Below are positions 16,476-26,590 of a DNA stretch of 64,000 nt, piece by piece. A program made the translations under genes and the position numbers. The DNA lies in the NCBI RefSeq assembly GCF_001729765.1, contig NZ_CP017181.1, positions 2,728,001 to 2,792,000 on the forward strand, given 5' to 3'. The notes under the pieces are model-generated. The model saw nothing but the letters and a program-made list of their open reading frames with translations, was not told the origin of the DNA and made no database searches. The DNA comes from Enterobacter kobei. Its GTDB lineage: Bacteria > Pseudomonadota > Gammaproteobacteria > Enterobacterales > Enterobacteriaceae. Every line of letters starts with the position of its first letter. The stretch's first letter is position 1.

Positions 16476-17975
16476 TCACGCGTCTTTCGTCTTCAGCGAC
16501 GGCAGTTTAGAAACCAGACGCAGGGAAACGGTCAGGCCTTCCAGCTGGTAGTGTGGACGCAGGAAGAACTTCGCGGCGTAGTAACCCGGGTTGTCTTCAA
16601 TCTCCTGCACCTGCACTTCTGCAGCCGCCAGCGGTTTACGGGACTTGGTTTCCTGAGAGGAGTTCGCCGGGTCACCGTCCACGTAGTTCATTACCCAGTC
16701 GTTCAGCCAGCGTTCCATCTCTTCGCGCTCGCGGAAGGAGCCGATTTTGTCGCGCACGATGCACTTCAGATAGTGGGCAAAGCGGCAGCAGGCGAACAGG
16801 TACGGCAGACGAGAGGCCAGACGCGCATTCGCGGTGGCATCCGGATCGTGGTACTCGGCCGGTTTTTGCAGAGATTGCGCGCCAATGAAGGCAGCAAAGT
16901 CGGAGTTTTTCCGGTGAACCAGCGGCATGAAGCCGTTTTTCGCCAGCTCGGCTTCGCGGCGGTCGCTGATGGCGATCTCGGTCGGGCATTTCATGTCCAC
17001 GCCGCCGTCATCGCTTGGGAAAGTGTGGCACGGCAGGTTTTCGACTGCCCCACCGGACTCCACGCCGCGAATCGAGGTGCACCAGCCGTACTCTTTGAAG
17101 GAGCGGTTGATGTTGGCCGCCATCGCATAGGCGGCGTTCGCCCACGAATAGCTGTTGTGGTTTGCGCCGTCGGTCTGCTCTTCAAAATCAAAGCTGTCGA
17201 CCGGGTTAGTGCGGATGCCATACGGCAGGCGCGACAGGAAGCGCGGCATCACCAGCCCCAGGTAACGGGCATCTTCAGATTCACGCAGTGAACGCCAGGC
17301 CGCGTATTCGGTATTCTGGAAGATTTTGGTCAGGTCGCGCGGGTTAGCCAGCTCCTGCCAGGACTCCATCTGCATCACGCCCGGTGCGGTACCGGTGATG
17401 AACGGACAGTGTGCCGCAGAGCCGATGCGCGCCATTTCGCCCAGCAGCTCAACGTCCTGCGGGCTGTGGTCGAAGTAGTAGTCGCCCACGATGCAGCCAA
17501 ACGGCTCGCCGCCAAACTGACCGTACTCCTGCTCGTAGATTTTCTTGAAGATCGGGCTCTGGTCCCAGCCCACGCCCTTGAAGCGCTTCAGGGTACGGCC
17601 CAGCTCCTGCTTGGAGATGCTCATAAAGCGGATCTTCAGCATCTCGTCAGTTTCGGTGTTGTTCACCAGGTAGCTCAGACCGCGCCAGGCGCTCTCCAGC
17701 TTCTGAAACTCTTCGTGGTGAATGATCTGGTTCACCTGCTGAGAGAGTTGTTCGTCGATACCGGCAATCAGGTTCTGAATGGTGCGATAGGTATCGTTAG
17801 AGAAGGTAACGGTATTCTCCAGCGCCTGCTGTGCCAGGGTCTTGACCGCGCTTTCCACGGCAGAACGCGCCTGATCGGTTTTCGGGCGGAACTCTTTGTT
17901 CAGCAGCGCGCTGAATTCATCCTGGCTGAAGGCCTGACCCGCCTGCTGCTCATGTTGTTGAGTCTGGTTGCTCAT
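16476..17975 (-). CDS. tssC: T6SS sheath large subunit TssC (VipB)
   Basis: A 499-residue TssC protein. With TssB it builds the contractile sheath around the Hcp tube. Family signatures include FQKLESAWRGLSYLV, EYGQFGGEPFGCIVGDYYF, RFLSRLPYG and the C-terminal RPHYQLEGLTVSLRLVSKLP. Length and ends match the family. It starts 3 bp after tssB with GAGGA upstream, giving tight coupling and balanced subunit production. Confidence 0.97.
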   Translation of the reverse strand: MSNQTQQHEQQAGQAFSQDEFSALLNKEFRPKTDQARSAVESAVKTLAQQALENTVTFSNDTYRTIQNLIAGIDEQLSQQVNQIIHHEEFQKLESAWRGLSYLVNNTETDEMLKIRFMSISKQELGRTLKRFKGVGWDQSPIFKKIYEQEYGQFGGEPFGCIVGDYYFDHSPQDVELLGEMARIGSAAHCPFITGTAPGVMQMESWQELANPRDLTKIFQNTEYAAWRSLRESEDARYLGLVMPRFLSRLPYGIRTNPVDSFDFEEQTDGANHNSYSWANAAYAMAANINRSFKEYGWCTSIRGVESGGAVENLPCHTFPSDDGGVDMKCPTEIAISDRREAELAKNGFMPLVHRKNSDFAAFIGAQSLQKPAEYHDPDATANARLASRLPYLFACCRFAHYLKCIVRDKIGSFREREEMERWLNDWVMNYVDGDPANSSQETKSRKPLAAAEVQVQEIEDNPGYYAAKFFLRPHYQLEGLTVSLRLVSKLPSLKTKDA

Positions 17976-17978
17976 CGA

Positions 17979-18503
17979 TTATTCCTCGCTACCTTTCGCA
18001 CTGTCGTCATTTTTCGGCAACTGGCTCAGAGATTTGAGCAGCGTCGGATCCTGCAGAATTTTTGCGATCAGCTCTTCCGCGCCGTTTTTGCCGTCCATGT
18101 AGGTCAGCAGGTTGGAGAGCTGAGTACGTGCTTCCAGCAGCTTGTTCAGCGGCTCCACCTTGCGGGCCACCGCGTCCGGCAGGAAGTCGTCCATGCTGTC
18201 GAAGGTCAGATCGACGTTGAGCTTACCTTCGCCGGTCAGGGTATTATCCACCTGGAACGCCACGCGCGGCTTCAGCGCCTTCATGCGTTCGTCAAAGTTG
18301 TCGATGTCGATTTCAAGGAATTTGCGATCGTCGACCGCCGGCAGGTTTTCCACCGGTTTACCGACCAGATCGGCCATGACGCCCATCACAAACGGCAGCT
18401 GAATCTTACGTTCTGCACCGTAGATCTCTACGTCGTACTCGATCTGCACGCGGGGGGCACGGTTACGTGCGATGAATTTCTGCCCACTGTTACTCATTGC
18501 CAT
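17979..18503 (-). CDS. tssB: T6SS sheath small subunit TssB (VipA)
   Basis: A 174-residue TssB protein. NRAPRVQIEYDVEIYG near the N-terminus and ELPFVMGVMADL-like and FLEIDIDNFDERM segments are typical. It pairs with TssC in the sheath, and its C-terminal region is the target of ClpV/TagJ in related systems. The ATG at 18503 has GGAG 7 bases upstream and is preferred over an ATG 15 bases earlier. Confidence 0.96.
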   Translation of the reverse strand: MAMSNSGQKFIARNRAPRVQIEYDVEIYGAERKIQLPFVMGVMADLVGKPVENLPAVDDRKFLEIDIDNFDERMKALKPRVAFQVDNTLTGEGKLNVDLTFDSMDDFLPDAVARKVEPLNKLLEARTQLSNLLTYMDGKNGAEELIAKILQDPTLLKSLSQLPKNDDSAKGSEE

Positions 18504-18578
18504 GATGTTCTCCATCAAAGATGCGCGGTGAAGGTGAAACGGCAGGCTCCATGCCTGTCGTCATAATGCCTGGACGCG

Positions 18579-19595
18579 TTATTCGCGGCGTCCAAAGATG
18601 TTTTCCAGTTGGTTAACGCCGTCTGGCGCCAGGTCGCGAATAATGTCCATAAAGTTAAGTTCTGACAGCCGCTGCACCCGTTCAATCATCAGCGGTGCGG
18701 GGTGGCTCGGTTCGTACTGCGCAAAATACTGTTTTGCTTTTTCCAGCATCAGCTGCGCATCGGCACGGCTGGTGACCTGCACGCTGCGCCAGTCGGTAAC
18801 CGGCTGAACGGGTTGTGTTGCCGCAGGTTGATGATCGGCTTGCGGTTCAGCCTGCGCCTCGCGGCCCGGCAACAGCTTGCTGATGTCGGTCACCTGACAG
18901 GCACTGGCGACCAGTCCTGTGGTCTTCAGCAGTTGTTCCATCTCGGGTACACCGCTTTCACCGAGATATCCGGTAAGCAGCGCGCGGATGGCCAGCAACC
19001 GCTCGTTAATCACGATTACCGCGGCAGTCCCTGGCTGGTCGCCGCGGGCCAGTTCGTCAATCAATCTTGGACGGCCCCCCGGATAGTCCGGGCATTCAGT
19101 TTTACTGCCGTCCAGCAGTGCCTGGGCGTCCCGCAGCGAAATTTCATCGCCGTTTGAACGCAGCAGCGAGGCGTTACGTACCGCAATGGTGAGTTCAGAT
19201 TTATCGCTCAGCCCCGCCAGGGCATTAATCCGATAGAACGGGTCGGTTTCGCCATACTCCTCCAGAAGCGGATAAAGCGGCTCCCAGTAGCGCGCGAGCG
19301 CCTCCTGCACCAGCAGCAGCCCGTCTGCGTAGCCTGCCAGCCCGCGGCGGCGTGTCCACGCATGGGTTAGCGCCAGCATCACGCGCAAATCTTTCGTGCG
19401 CGCCAGCAGGCTGGTGGCGTATTTTTCTACCGTGTTCCAGTCAGCAGGCTCTGCCGGGATAATGGTGTCGCCAAACTGCTGTTCCGCTTTCCCCTGGCTT
19501 GCCTGGTTCATCACCTGGAAGTCAGCGTCGTATTCCAGATTGTCGCCACAGGGTTTATCCGGGCTTATGGGCGCGAGAAATTCTTCGATATTCAT
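18579..19595 (-). CDS. tssA: T6SS protein TssA (ImpA family)
   Basis: A 338-residue protein with an N-terminal ImpA_N domain (LAPISPDKPCGDNLEYD, then TRDLRVMLALTHAWTRRRGLAGYADGL). TssA proteins prime the baseplate and coordinate tube and sheath growth, either at the baseplate or at the distal cap. The C-terminal part (LMLEKAKQYFAQYEPSHPAPLMIERVQRL) matches the shorter TssA class. It is cytoplasmic. AGGGA lies 5 bases before the start. It follows tagF by 11 bp. Confidence 0.95.
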   Translation of the reverse strand: MNIEEFLAPISPDKPCGDNLEYDADFQVMNQASQGKAEQQFGDTIIPAEPADWNTVEKYATSLLARTKDLRVMLALTHAWTRRRGLAGYADGLLLVQEALARYWEPLYPLLEEYGETDPFYRINALAGLSDKSELTIAVRNASLLRSNGDEISLRDAQALLDGSKTECPDYPGGRPRLIDELARGDQPGTAAVIVINERLLAIRALLTGYLGESGVPEMEQLLKTTGLVASACQVTDISKLLPGREAQAEPQADHQPAATQPVQPVTDWRSVQVTSRADAQLMLEKAKQYFAQYEPSHPAPLMIERVQRLSELNFMDIIRDLAPDGVNQLENIFGRRE

Positions 19596-19606
19596 GAGAT
19601 CCCTGC

Positions 19607-20323
19607 TTATTCAAACATGGGCGGATAAAGACCGTGACGTCCCGGGCGGGCGCCCCCTGCCGGGTCGAACAGCAGGGTGAAAAGCTGCCCGGTAAAGTTG
19701 CCGCTGTGGACATGGGTGTACAGCGGGTAACCGTCGCAGCGGTTGGTCCACCAGTAGCTGGTCTGACGCAGCGGGTCAAAACACTCTGCCGCCTGCGGCC
19801 AGCCAAGCGTGCTCTGACCGTCCTCGTCATAGCCAATCACGTCAAGGATGTCGGAACGCTTTTGCGGCTCGACGGGCTGCGGAGCCGGAATGGACATCAG
19901 CATTTCATCCAGCTGCGAGGCGGAAAAACTGTTGCGCACCGCGTGCAGTCCCAGACGACCTATCTGCTGATACCAGCTTTCCGCCTGGCTGAGCAGGCTG
20001 GTCGACCACTCTGACGGGGCGAAGCTCAGCTGGATGCACACCGGGTATTGTCGGCCAACGCTGTCCCGACCGGGCAGCAGGCAGCCCATCTGGATCATCT
20101 GGCTGCCCAGCATTGGGGGGACAACAAAATTCCACACCGGCGCTTTGGTGAACGGGCGTTCTCCGCTACGCTGCTCTTCCTGCTGCCAGGCAAGCAGGCC
20201 AACCTGAAACCAGTGCGACCACTGGCGCTGTAAGGTGTCAGGAAAGCGGCGCTGCAGGAAATCTCCGGCGCTGGGTAATTTGCCATACCAGCTGTAGCGG
20301 TTCATCGCAGGGGTATTCGTCAT
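19607..20323 (-). CDS. tagF: T6SS regulatory protein TagF
   Basis: A 238-residue TagF-type protein (YSWYGKLPSAGDFLQRRFP motif near the N-terminus, later GSQMIQMGCLLPGRDSVGR). TagF is a known post-translational repressor of T6SS in Pseudomonas and Serratia, acting by sequestering the FHA protein. Its presence with the kinase, phosphatase and TagH completes this control circuit. The ATG at 20323 has AAGGA upstream and follows the tssM stop by 16 bp. A frame extension of 24 codons overlapping tssM is not supported. Confidence 0.92.
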   Translation of the reverse strand: MTNTPAMNRYSWYGKLPSAGDFLQRRFPDTLQRQWSHWFQVGLLAWQQEEQRSGERPFTKAPVWNFVVPPMLGSQMIQMGCLLPGRDSVGRQYPVCIQLSFAPSEWSTSLLSQAESWYQQIGRLGLHAVRNSFSASQLDEMLMSIPAPQPVEPQKRSDILDVIGYDEDGQSTLGWPQAAECFDPLRQTSYWWTNRCDGYPLYTHVHSGNFTGQLFTLLFDPAGGARPGRHGLYPPMFE

Positions 20324-20339
20324 ACGGCTGTCCTTGCGG

Positions 20340-23300
20340 TTATGGGCATGAGAAACGGGGTAGCTGGAACGGATTGCGAATGCTGTTTGGCGCAAACTCC
20401 AGCGTGACCTGATGTCCGTCGACGTTGAAGGTGGCCTGACGGCTCAGGCTACCTGCGCCCGGGCTGGTGCTCGCTTTGTCGAAAAAGCGGTTGAGTGCCC
20501 AGGCGCCGTTGGTCACCAGCGTCGCTGTGCTGCCGTTAGCCAGCCCCAGCTGCATGCGGACCTGGTTGGTGCCACCCGGCCCCGGCCAGTTCATGATTTG
20601 AACGGCTTGCGGACCGTGGCTGTAGCGCAGCAGCTGGCCGTCAACGTCCAGCGTCAGGTTCAGGATGGTGTTATCCATTCGCACGGTGCGTACCGTGACC
20701 TTGAAAGACGGCGTGGTGGCACCATTCGCAAAGAAAGCGTCGCGAATCGACTGGGCCTGCTGGAACGGTCTCAGCAGCCCTTCACTTCCCGGCAGCGTTT
20801 TACCGTCGATGCCCGGCATAAAGCGCCAGTTTGCCTGGGTGGTATCGACTTTATTGGTCAGGTTGTCGCGAAAGAAGGTGTCCATCAGCCCGGTACCAGG
20901 CGCAAACATGCGGGCGAGGTCGTCTGGGGTGACTTCCGTGCTGGCGCTACGCACCAGCGGATAACGCCCGGCAATGGCCTGGCGGCAGAACCCGCCCACT
21001 TCGACGTTAATCCGCTTACGCACATTCTCCAGATCGCGGCGCTGGGTATCGCTGCTGGCACCCACCGCCATATTGCTGAACATGGTTTGCAGCCCACCCG
21101 GCAGACGACCGGCGCTGGCCTGCAGACGGCTGATCGCCTCGCCGCCCGGCGCTGGCATGCCGCTGTTGGCGGCATCCTGTACGGCGGTCAGGTAACGATA
21201 AAGCTCATCCACCTGCTTAAGAAAATCATCAAAGACGATGGTCTTGCCCCCCTTCTCCAGCGGCTGAGCCAGCTCAATCATCGGGGCGTAGTGGTCCGTC
21301 ACCAGCTGTTCCGGGGCCTGGGTAACGGCAGCGGCCTGCGTCGGGGCAGTGTCATTATTGCTGAACAGCGCTTCCAGCGTGCGGGTGGCACGGTTGCTCT
21401 GCGCCTGCGCTTTACCGGCGTCTTCCGGGGCTGGCGTATCGCGCGACAGCGTCAGCACCTGGCTCAGGTTCTGCACCAGACGGCGCAGGGGTGAGTTTGC
21501 GCCTGAGAGCAGACGCGCTGTGTTGATGCGCTGGGAAAGATCGGCGCTGTTGTTAAGCTGAATGTCGGCGAGAAAGCGATCCCAGGTAGCGATAAAGTCG
21601 CGCATGTAGAGCTGACGCACGGCGTTGTCGATCTGCTGTTTATCCTCCTGCGCCGTCGCGGCGCCCAACACCCAGGCGTCGTCTTCATGCAGTGCGGTGG
21701 TCACGCTGTCGATCTGGCTGTTAAAGCTTTTCCAGTAACCGTCTGGCGTATAAAGACCCGGCACGCCGTCGCTTACCGACTTGCCGCTTTTGCGTGAAAA
21801 CACCAGCTCGCTCTGCGGTCCGCCCAGGTCGGAAAGGGAGACCGGCTTAAGGTTTTCATCATGCTCCAGCAGACGCTTAAGACGACCATACACGCGAGTG
21901 GATAACGGCTGCTGATTGATCAGCGCGCGTTCACGCGCCACCAAGGACGCGTCCTGCGCGTACGGCGAAGCCTGAATTTTCGGCTCCAGCAACTGCGTCA
22001 GGTGCCATTCAAGCTGTTGCAGCTGCGCTTTCGTCACGTTCTGCGGCAGGTTACGCTGCAGATTGAGCATCACCCATGAATGCAGGAATTTGCCGTCGTA
22101 GTGCTTCGGCTGGTAAAGCATCTGATAGGCTTTCAGCGCTTCATAGCTGTACTCCACGTCGCTGCCATTATCGTTGCGAAGCCAGGTGGTGATGTGCATG
22201 GCGACCGCTGGCAAGAGCAGCTGATCCAGCGCTTTCTGGTACAGAGACTGAGAGGCATCGCTGACGTCATCTCCGCGGTAGAGCCCCATGCGACGGGAAA
22301 CCGGCGGATCGTTTACATCAAACGCATCGCTTTTTGGCAGATCAACCAGACCATTCATCAGCGGCAGCAGATCGAACAGATCGCGCTGCGGCTGGTTCTG
22401 CAAGGCTTTGCTCTGCTGATCCAGCAGCGGCACCTTCGCATCCACCTCTTCCAGATAGGCCTTATTTTTGGCATAGCTGGTCAGCCACAGTCCGCCGAGT
22501 ATCACCAGCAGGGCCAGCAGCGCCGCATAGCCGGACCAGATCACCGCCCGGTTACGCAGTTCCCACCAGCGGTTTTCTCCGGCAATGCCGGCTTCCTGGA
22601 AAATGACGTTTTGCAGCAGGTTTTTAATAAAGAAGCTTTGGCCTTTCGCCCCAGGGATCGGCGCGTCTTTACTTACCGAATCCCAGTTATCACTCTCTCC
22701 CCCTTCCGGCAGAGAGAGCGCACGGTTCAGTTCGCCCATTACGCGGTCAAACGGCATCCCTTCCTGGGTGCCGCTGGCAAAGTAGATCCCACGTGGAGAG
22801 AACTCGGTTTCAAAGTTGGAGCGGGCGAAGACCGTGCTCAGGTAATCCGCCAGCAGGGGACGCAATGCGGCGAACTCCTGCGGGAAGAGATACGCTTCAG
22901 CACGGGTTTTCGCGTCATGCTCTTTCAGCATGGTTTCCGGCAGCCCGGCATCGAGGCGCTGCTGCAAGAGCGAGAACTCTTGCTGGAAGTTGCCCATCAG
23001 GTCGTAATCGGCGTGTTTAGTCTGCTCCCACGGCAGCGTAAAGCCCCAAATCTGGTCCCGCTGCGCTTTGTCGTAGTCGGCAAACCACGCACGGAAGCCT
23101 TTGAGCAGGTCAGCTTTGGTGACCATCACGTAAACCGGGAAGCGGATACCCAGCTGCTCATGCAGTTCAGAAAGACGCTGGCGCAGATTCACCGCCTGCT
23201 GGCGTGACGCCTCCGCAGACTGGGTGAGCAGATCAGAGATGCTGATGGTGACAATGACGCCGTTGATCGGCTGACGACGACGGTACTTACGCAGTAACCC

Positions 23301-23960
23301 CATGAACTGCAGCCATTCACCGGCGTCCTGCACCTGCTCGCTTTCTTGCGTGGTATAGCGGCCCGCCGTGTCGAGCAGAACAGCCTCGTTGGTGAACCAC
23401 CAGTCGCAGTTGCGCGTACCGCCGATACCCCGCAGTGCGGTCTTACCGAAACGGTCAGCCAGCGGGAATTGCAGTCCGGAGTTAACCAGCGCCGTGGTTT
23501 TACCGGAGCCCGGTGCGCCAATAATGACGTACCACGGCAGTTGATACAGGTATTGCGTGCTGAAGCGTTGCGTCCACTGGGCGCCCTGTCCTGCTTTGCT
23601 GAAGTGCGCTTTTTTGAGCATCTGCGCGGCTTCATCGAAACGGCTGGCAAGGATTTGCTCCTCGCTGTTCAGGCGTTTCTGCGGATCCGCCGCTTCCGGG
23701 CTGGTGGTGTTCTCGTTGAGCTTGTCCATCAGCTTGCGGTTCAGCCAGGCGTTATAAAGACGCGGCAGAATGTGTCCCTGCGCCCAGAGCAGATAGACCA
23801 CAGCAATACTGATAATGCGGTTCTGTTCAGATTCCAGGGGTCGGGTATCCACAATGGACAACAGCGGACCAATCATCCAGATCACCGCCGCAAGCGCGGT
23901 TACGCCCAGGAAGCTCCACAGAATGCGGTTGGTCAGAATGGAAAGAAGTGTAGTCAGCAT
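20340..23960 (-). CDS. tssM: T6SS inner-membrane protein TssM (IcmF)
   Basis: A 1206-residue IcmF protein, the core of the trans-envelope complex with TssL and TssJ. Two N-terminal membrane helices (about 12-34 and 48-66) precede a cytoplasmic NTPase-like domain with Walker A GAPGSGKT at 148-155 and LLDTAG near 195-200. A third helix (about 473-496) leads to the large periplasmic domain whose C-terminal beta part contacts TssJ. The Walker motif is complete. It starts 2 bp after the tssL stop. Confidence 0.97.
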   Translation of the reverse strand: MLTTLLSILTNRILWSFLGVTALAAVIWMIGPLLSIVDTRPLESEQNRIISIAVVYLLWAQGHILPRLYNAWLNRKLMDKLNENTTSPEAADPQKRLNSEEQILASRFDEAAQMLKKAHFSKAGQGAQWTQRFSTQYLYQLPWYVIIGAPGSGKTTALVNSGLQFPLADRFGKTALRGIGGTRNCDWWFTNEAVLLDTAGRYTTQESEQVQDAGEWLQFMGLLRKYRRRQPINGVIVTISISDLLTQSAEASRQQAVNLRQRLSELHEQLGIRFPVYVMVTKADLLKGFRAWFADYDKAQRDQIWGFTLPWEQTKHADYDLMGNFQQEFSLLQQRLDAGLPETMLKEHDAKTRAEAYLFPQEFAALRPLLADYLSTVFARSNFETEFSPRGIYFASGTQEGMPFDRVMGELNRALSLPEGGESDNWDSVSKDAPIPGAKGQSFFIKNLLQNVIFQEAGIAGENRWWELRNRAVIWSGYAALLALLVILGGLWLTSYAKNKAYLEEVDAKVPLLDQQSKALQNQPQRDLFDLLPLMNGLVDLPKSDAFDVNDPPVSRRMGLYRGDDVSDASQSLYQKALDQLLLPAVAMHITTWLRNDNGSDVEYSYEALKAYQMLYQPKHYDGKFLHSWVMLNLQRNLPQNVTKAQLQQLEWHLTQLLEPKIQASPYAQDASLVARERALINQQPLSTRVYGRLKRLLEHDENLKPVSLSDLGGPQSELVFSRKSGKSVSDGVPGLYTPDGYWKSFNSQIDSVTTALHEDDAWVLGAATAQEDKQQIDNAVRQLYMRDFIATWDRFLADIQLNNSADLSQRINTARLLSGANSPLRRLVQNLSQVLTLSRDTPAPEDAGKAQAQSNRATRTLEALFSNNDTAPTQAAAVTQAPEQLVTDHYAPMIELAQPLEKGGKTIVFDDFLKQVDELYRYLTAVQDAANSGMPAPGGEAISRLQASAGRLPGGLQTMFSNMAVGASSDTQRRDLENVRKRINVEVGGFCRQAIAGRYPLVRSASTEVTPDDLARMFAPGTGLMDTFFRDNLTNKVDTTQANWRFMPGIDGKTLPGSEGLLRPFQQAQSIRDAFFANGATTPSFKVTVRTVRMDNTILNLTLDVDGQLLRYSHGPQAVQIMNWPGPGGTNQVRMQLGLANGSTATLVTNGAWALNRFFDKASTSPGAGSLSRQATFNVDGHQVTLEFAPNSIRNPFQLPRFSCP

Positions 23961-23962
23961 CC

Positions 23963-25201
23963 TTAGTTTCCTTGCGGCAATCCGTTCAGCTCAGCCTGAG
24001 TGTTTTCAGGCGACACCAGCAGAGTAATTTCCACACGGCGGTTACGGGCGCGGTTTTCCGGCGTCGTGTTCGGTGCTACCGGGTTAATCTCACCCCGCCC
24101 TTCCGCTTTCACGCGGTCTGGCTGAGAGAGGCTTCCTTGCAGCATTTTCTGTACCGAGCGGGCGCGTTCCAGAGAAAGCTCGTAGTTGGAAGCGAAGCGC
24201 GCGCTGCGGATTGGAACGTTGTCGCTGTATCCCACCACCAGAATTTTGCCGCTGACGTTGTTCATCGCCTGCGCAATGCGGTTAACAACCGGTTCATAAC
24301 GGTCACGCACCACCGTCGAGGCGGAGGCAAACAGCCCGTCTCCTTTCAGGATAACGACGCTGCGATCCGCTTCATCTTTTACCGCGACCAGACCTGCCTC
24401 GATTTCAGGCTTCAGGAAGCCGCGCAGGTTTAGCACAGCGGGTAACTGACGGGCCGGTTGCTGAATGGTGGTTTCCGGCAGCTGGGACTGATAAATCTTC
24501 GCCAGGACCGGACTGGTGTTATCGCCAAGACGCCAGTTAAGGACGATATAAAACAGGCAGGCGATAAACCCGGCCAGCGCCACGCAGGCCCACAGGGGAA
24601 CCATCGGCCGCCACAGCTTACGCAGCACCGGGCGATCTTCCGGGTGGGGAGACAGCGGTGGCGGATAGCTGCCCCGCACGCCGCGAATCATCTGCCACAG
24701 CCGCTGCTTGATGGTCTCAAGCTGGGTGCGACCATTGTCCAGCACACGGTAACGCCCTTCGAAACCGAGCAGCAGGCAGTAGTTGATCATCTCCAGCAGC
24801 AGGATATGTTCGCGCGGGTTCTGCGACAGACGCGCCAGCAGCTGGAAAAACTTCTCGCCGCCCCAGGTTTCGTTATGGAACGTCACCAGCAGGCCATTGC
24901 TTGACCAGACGCCGCTGCTGCCCCAGGGGGTAAGCGCAGCGGCCTCATCCAGCGCCGTGCAAAGGCAGTAACGCGCCCCGACGATCACTTCGTAGGGTAG
25001 CCCCGCCTGCTGACAGCGGACTTCAAAACGGCGAATCTCATCGATCAGGCGCTGGCGTAACGCCACCTGATCGTCATGTGAAACCGAATGACGGATCTGC
25101 GGAATCGCATTGAGCAGCGGATTAGCGGCCGCCACCAGCTGATTGTTGCTACTGGCTCCGGTAAACGCGGCATCACTGCCGGTATCCTGTCGTTCCTGCA
25201 T
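23963..25201 (-). CDS. tssL: T6SS inner-membrane protein TssL with OmpA-like C-terminus
   Basis: A 412-residue DotU/TssL protein of the extended class. The N-terminal cytoplasmic DotU domain (NPLLNAIPQIR; VGARYCLCTALDEA) is followed by one membrane helix (WACVALAGFIACLFYIVLNW) and a periplasmic OmpA-like domain. The latter shows LVVGYSDNVPI, NYELSLERARSV and NRARNRRVEI, so it should bind peptidoglycan and anchor the apparatus directly. It is tightly packed between tssK and tssM. Confidence 0.96.
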   Translation of the reverse strand: MQERQDTGSDAAFTGASSNNQLVAAANPLLNAIPQIRHSVSHDDQVALRQRLIDEIRRFEVRCQQAGLPYEVIVGARYCLCTALDEAAALTPWGSSGVWSSNGLLVTFHNETWGGEKFFQLLARLSQNPREHILLLEMINYCLLLGFEGRYRVLDNGRTQLETIKQRLWQMIRGVRGSYPPPLSPHPEDRPVLRKLWRPMVPLWACVALAGFIACLFYIVLNWRLGDNTSPVLAKIYQSQLPETTIQQPARQLPAVLNLRGFLKPEIEAGLVAVKDEADRSVVILKGDGLFASASTVVRDRYEPVVNRIAQAMNNVSGKILVVGYSDNVPIRSARFASNYELSLERARSVQKMLQGSLSQPDRVKAEGRGEINPVAPNTTPENRARNRRVEITLLVSPENTQAELNGLPQGN

Positions 25202-25218
25202 ATTAAGCGCTCGCTTTA

Positions 25219-26562
25219 TTATTCTGTCGGGCTACGGATGGCCCAAAACTCCATATCCAGCCCCGGGAACTCCCCTGCCAGGTGCAGGGCGAAGGCGCCG
25301 GACTTATCCATCTCGTGCCACAGCTCGCTGCCCTTCTCCAGCTCGAAATAGCTGTAGCCTGCATGCCACGGGATCTGCGGCGGCGCGACCGGCATGGCGC
25401 GCAGCATAATGCCCGGCAGCTGAAGCTGGACCAGATCGCGGATTTTCGACACCGGCGCGATTTTCATCTGCGCAGGGAAATGGGTTTGCAGGTGTTCGCC
25501 AGGCACATTCGCTTTGACGGCCAGCACGAAGCCAAACTCGCGTACCATGCTGGTTTCAGGAACGGTGGCAATGTTAAGACCATGCGAGCGCTCGTTAAGC
25601 GGCAGCTGAATAGCGTGGTCTTCCATCACCAGCGACAGCCCCTGACGCAGCATCAGCATCAGCTTACTGAAGCAGTTCGCCAGATCGTCGTGATCGTAGA
25701 CCGGCAGCACGCTCTCCGTGGTCCGTTGTGGGGTCCAGGTGGCAAGCTCGGACGCAAACGGCAGCCAGCTGCGCCAGAGGGTTTCCGGGTGCAGCAGCGG
25801 CAGCGTTTTTAAATGCGAAACCTCGCCAAGATGACGGTTCACCAGCGACAGTAACGTAAATTCAATCAGTTCCGAGGTGTTAAAACGGCCAGGCTGGCGC
25901 AGACGGCCGCCGATCTGCTGGCTGCGCTGCACCAGTAAGCCGTGCAGATCGTTAATCATGCTGTAGATCTGCGGACTGTTATTGGCGTTCAGCATCGGCG
26001 GGATGTAGCTGTTATCGAGCCGGACGTGGTTGTCGTGGCGTTTTTCAGTGACAAACGCCACGCCGATGGCGGTCCATTCTGCCGTGAGATCTTTTTCCAG
26101 CATCAGCGTCAGGCGCAGGCGGCCAAACTGTACGGTGGCATCCCCCACCGACATGGCGTTGTCGTCTTCGACCTCTTGCTCGAACGCGATGAAGCGCGCC
26201 AGCGAGGCCGGTTCTTCGCTGAAGATCACCTCTTCCCGCTCGCCACGACGTACCGGCAGTGCGAGCACCACCTTTTCGTTGGTGAGATTGTCAGGGATTT
26301 TAAGCGGCACAGGACCATTGCGTCCGTTGCGTACCTGGAAGAAAGTCCCGTCTGGCAGAAGCCCACTGCAGTAGCTCAGGGCAATGCATCCCTGACGAAG
26401 CATCGCTTCGTCGAGTTCAACATCAAGAAAGCCCCAAAGATAGGAACGCTGCAACGCACCCCATTCACGAACGTGGTTGAGCAGATAACTTTCAGTCCGC
26501 TGAAAATGGTGTGGACGCAGGAACATGCCTTCGGTCCAGACGACCTTTTCTGCTTTCGTCAT
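25219..26562 (-). CDS. tssK: T6SS baseplate-membrane connector TssK
   Basis: A 447-residue TssK protein with the family N-terminus VVWTEGMFLRPHHFQ. Trimers of TssK link the baseplate wedges to TssL and TssM. The C-terminal domain includes LPGIMLRAMPVAPPQIPWH and SYFELEKGSELW, the part that contacts the membrane complex. The ATG at 26562 is chosen (MTKAEK). An upstream extension of 18 codons overlaps tssJ and is not conserved in form. Confidence 0.96.
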   Translation of the reverse strand: MTKAEKVVWTEGMFLRPHHFQRTESYLLNHVREWGALQRSYLWGFLDVELDEAMLRQGCIALSYCSGLLPDGTFFQVRNGRNGPVPLKIPDNLTNEKVVLALPVRRGEREEVIFSEEPASLARFIAFEQEVEDDNAMSVGDATVQFGRLRLTLMLEKDLTAEWTAIGVAFVTEKRHDNHVRLDNSYIPPMLNANNSPQIYSMINDLHGLLVQRSQQIGGRLRQPGRFNTSELIEFTLLSLVNRHLGEVSHLKTLPLLHPETLWRSWLPFASELATWTPQRTTESVLPVYDHDDLANCFSKLMLMLRQGLSLVMEDHAIQLPLNERSHGLNIATVPETSMVREFGFVLAVKANVPGEHLQTHFPAQMKIAPVSKIRDLVQLQLPGIMLRAMPVAPPQIPWHAGYSYFELEKGSELWHEMDKSGAFALHLAGEFPGLDMEFWAIRSPTE

Positions 26563-26590
26563 GATGATGTGTTTCCTGTTGTGAAGCGCG

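Noticed and set aside
22080..23207. A 375-codon plus-strand frame opposite tssM.
   Set aside because: Same reason: shadow of a conserved gene with low-complexity basic translation.
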